Origin: Flagellimonas sp. 389
GTDB taxonomy: Bacteria; Bacteroidota; Bacteroidia; Flavobacteriales; Flavobacteriaceae
Length of the DNA stretch: 64,000 bases
Reading direction: 5' to 3'
NCBI RefSeq assembly: GCF_018449435.1
Contig: NZ_JAHCMU010000003.1
Coordinates: 62,001 to 126,000 of the forward strand
The translations under genes were made by a program, and so were the position numbers. A model generated the notes under the pieces. It was not told the origin of the DNA. It was given only the letters and a program-made list of their open reading frames with translations, and made no database searches. Position 1 is the stretch's first letter. Each line of letters starts with the position of its first letter. This document shows positions 63,400-64,000 of this stretch, piece after piece.

Positions 63400-64000
63400 T
63401 TACTTCACTGCAAAGGTCAACGTAGTCCAGTTAGATTCATAATCAACACCTTTTTCATCGCTTTTAACCATATGTATGGTTGCCACATACCATTTACCGG
63501 CTTGGGTAGGTGTCATTTTCACGATTCCATTGTTATCTGTCTTAGTGGAGTTTTCACTTTCGTGGGCATCTTTTCCGGGTACCGAAGTACTATAGTGCAC
63601 CGTATGATTGGTCAATGGTTCTCCCCCACTTAAAAGTTTGAACGATATACTTTCTCCTGCCTTAGCCTCATATGGATTCTCAAGTGGAACAAATTCTATC
63701 GGAAAACCATGAACAGTATTAAAATGGCTTGTTCTTTCCTCACCGACCTGAAAAAGCATCTTTACATGTTTAGAATACTTCTCCCTTGCTCCCGAGCTAA
63801 AAGAGCCTTCTTTTTTTCGTTGTTCGATGACATCTTCCAAACCTTCATGATCAAGGTATTCATTAAATTTATCAGCATCCAATTCTATCATTCTGGGCAA
63901 GGTAGATATCCCAGCGGCATAGGTGCCTTCGCCACCTGAAGTAAACTTGAGATACGTGATATTTTCCTTGTCATAATAATCCTCTTCGTTAACATTCATT
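63400..64000 (-). CDS. DUF4198-type periplasmic protein (C-terminal part, cut by window end)
   Basis: The visible ~200 residues are an extracytoplasmic beta-sandwich with SGGEGTYAAGISTLPRMI, IEFVPLENPYEAKAGESIS, LTNHTVHYSTSVPGKDAHES and TPTQAGKWYVATIHMV, which fit DUF4198, a family linked to nickel/cobalt uptake. The signal peptide and N-terminus lie beyond base 64000. It is convergent with lptB, ending 4 bp from it. Confidence 0.75.
   Translation of the reverse strand, partial: MNVNEEDYYDKENITYLKFTSGGEGTYAAGISTLPRMIELDADKFNEYLDHEGLEDVIEQRKKEGSFSSGAREKYSKHVKMLFQVGEERTSHFNTVHGFPIEFVPLENPYEAKAGESISFKLLSGGEPLTNHTVHYSTSVPGKDAHESENSTKTDNNGIVKMTPTQAGKWYVATIHMVKSDEKGVDYESNWTTLTFAVK

Noticed and set aside
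1..64000. Prophage, transposon, toxin-antitoxin or defence island
   Set aside because: No transposase, integrase, capsid, restriction or toxin gene was recognised, and gene content and codon style look uniform core genome.

Overview
The window is a gene-dense stretch of a chromosome from a member of the Bacteroidota, almost certainly a (marine-type) Flavobacteriaceae. The evidence is the AT-rich composition, the gliding-motility lipoprotein GldI, flavobacterial families (DUF5683, DUF6122, DUF3810, CCC-motif membrane proteins, OstA-like protein, WbqC), a TonB-dependent receptor with a carboxypeptidase-like N-terminal domain, many short lipoproteins, and about fifteen upstream regions carrying the Bacteroidota -7 promoter box TAnnTTTG in place of an E. 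coli-type -10. I see no prophage, insertion sequence, CRISPR array, tRNA or rRNA. This looks like core genome rather than an island.

Layout. 1-2.5 kb: end of a two-subunit methylmalonyl-CoA mutase. 2.6-8.4 kb: parA-parB-DUF5683-dapB-lepB-wbqC-DUF6122, a chromosome-segregation, cell-wall and secretion run. 8.4-14.7 kb, minus strand: endonuclease/phosphatase-fold protein, two rhomboids, mutL, a small membrane protein, a 318-bp spacer holding an unusual inverted hexamer-periodic repeat, ribH and a TPR membrane protein. 14.9-17.2 kb: recF, a lipoprotein, DUF721/DciA-like and GNAT. 17.2-18.7 kb, minus strand: ndk and a PhoD-like phosphatase. 18.8-21.5 kb: nrnA-like DHH phosphoesterase, gldI and a cyclophilin-FKBP fusion, closed by a strong terminator. 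21.7-27 kb: DUF3810 peptidase-like protein and two amidohydrolase-family proteins.

27-41 kb: a lipoprotein on the minus strand, then a long plus-strand run: TrmH-type methyltransferase, Ste24-type M48 protease, relA/spoT, fur, purA, OstA-like (LptA-type) protein, class III aminotransferase, TPR protein, two tandem DUF368/PopT undecaprenyl-phosphate translocases and aroE. 41-46 kb: DUF349 protein, an IPT/TIG plus beta-propeller lipoprotein and a divergent esterase-like lipoprotein. 46-49 kb, minus strand: CBS protein, then ZapB-like, zapA, a probable 6S RNA and RNase Y. 49-54 kb: M23 peptidase, TonB-dependent receptor, secreted protein. 54-58 kb: cysteine desulfurase, duplicated-domain lipoprotein, Smr protein, DUF2752 and two CCC-motif membrane proteins. 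58-64 kb: recQ, kdsD, tatC, AhpD-like protein, lptB and the truncated end of a DUF4198 protein.

How it works together. Much of the window serves the envelope: LPS precursor and export (kdsD, OstA-like, lptB), lipid-carrier recycling (two PopT-like proteins), secretion (lepB, tatC), periplasmic folding for gliding (GldI, double PPIase), peptidoglycan (M23, dapB) and division (ZapA and a ZapB-like protein). A second theme is DNA maintenance (parAB, recF, mutL, recQ). I do not see a clear new defence or mobile system. The most unusual items are the probable 6S RNA, the inverted hexamer repeat beside ribH, the two identical ATG-TAT-TGA mini-ORFs overlapping TTG starts, the seven-bladed propeller lipoprotein with a palindromic element at its start, and the DUF2752/CCC membrane-protein cluster.
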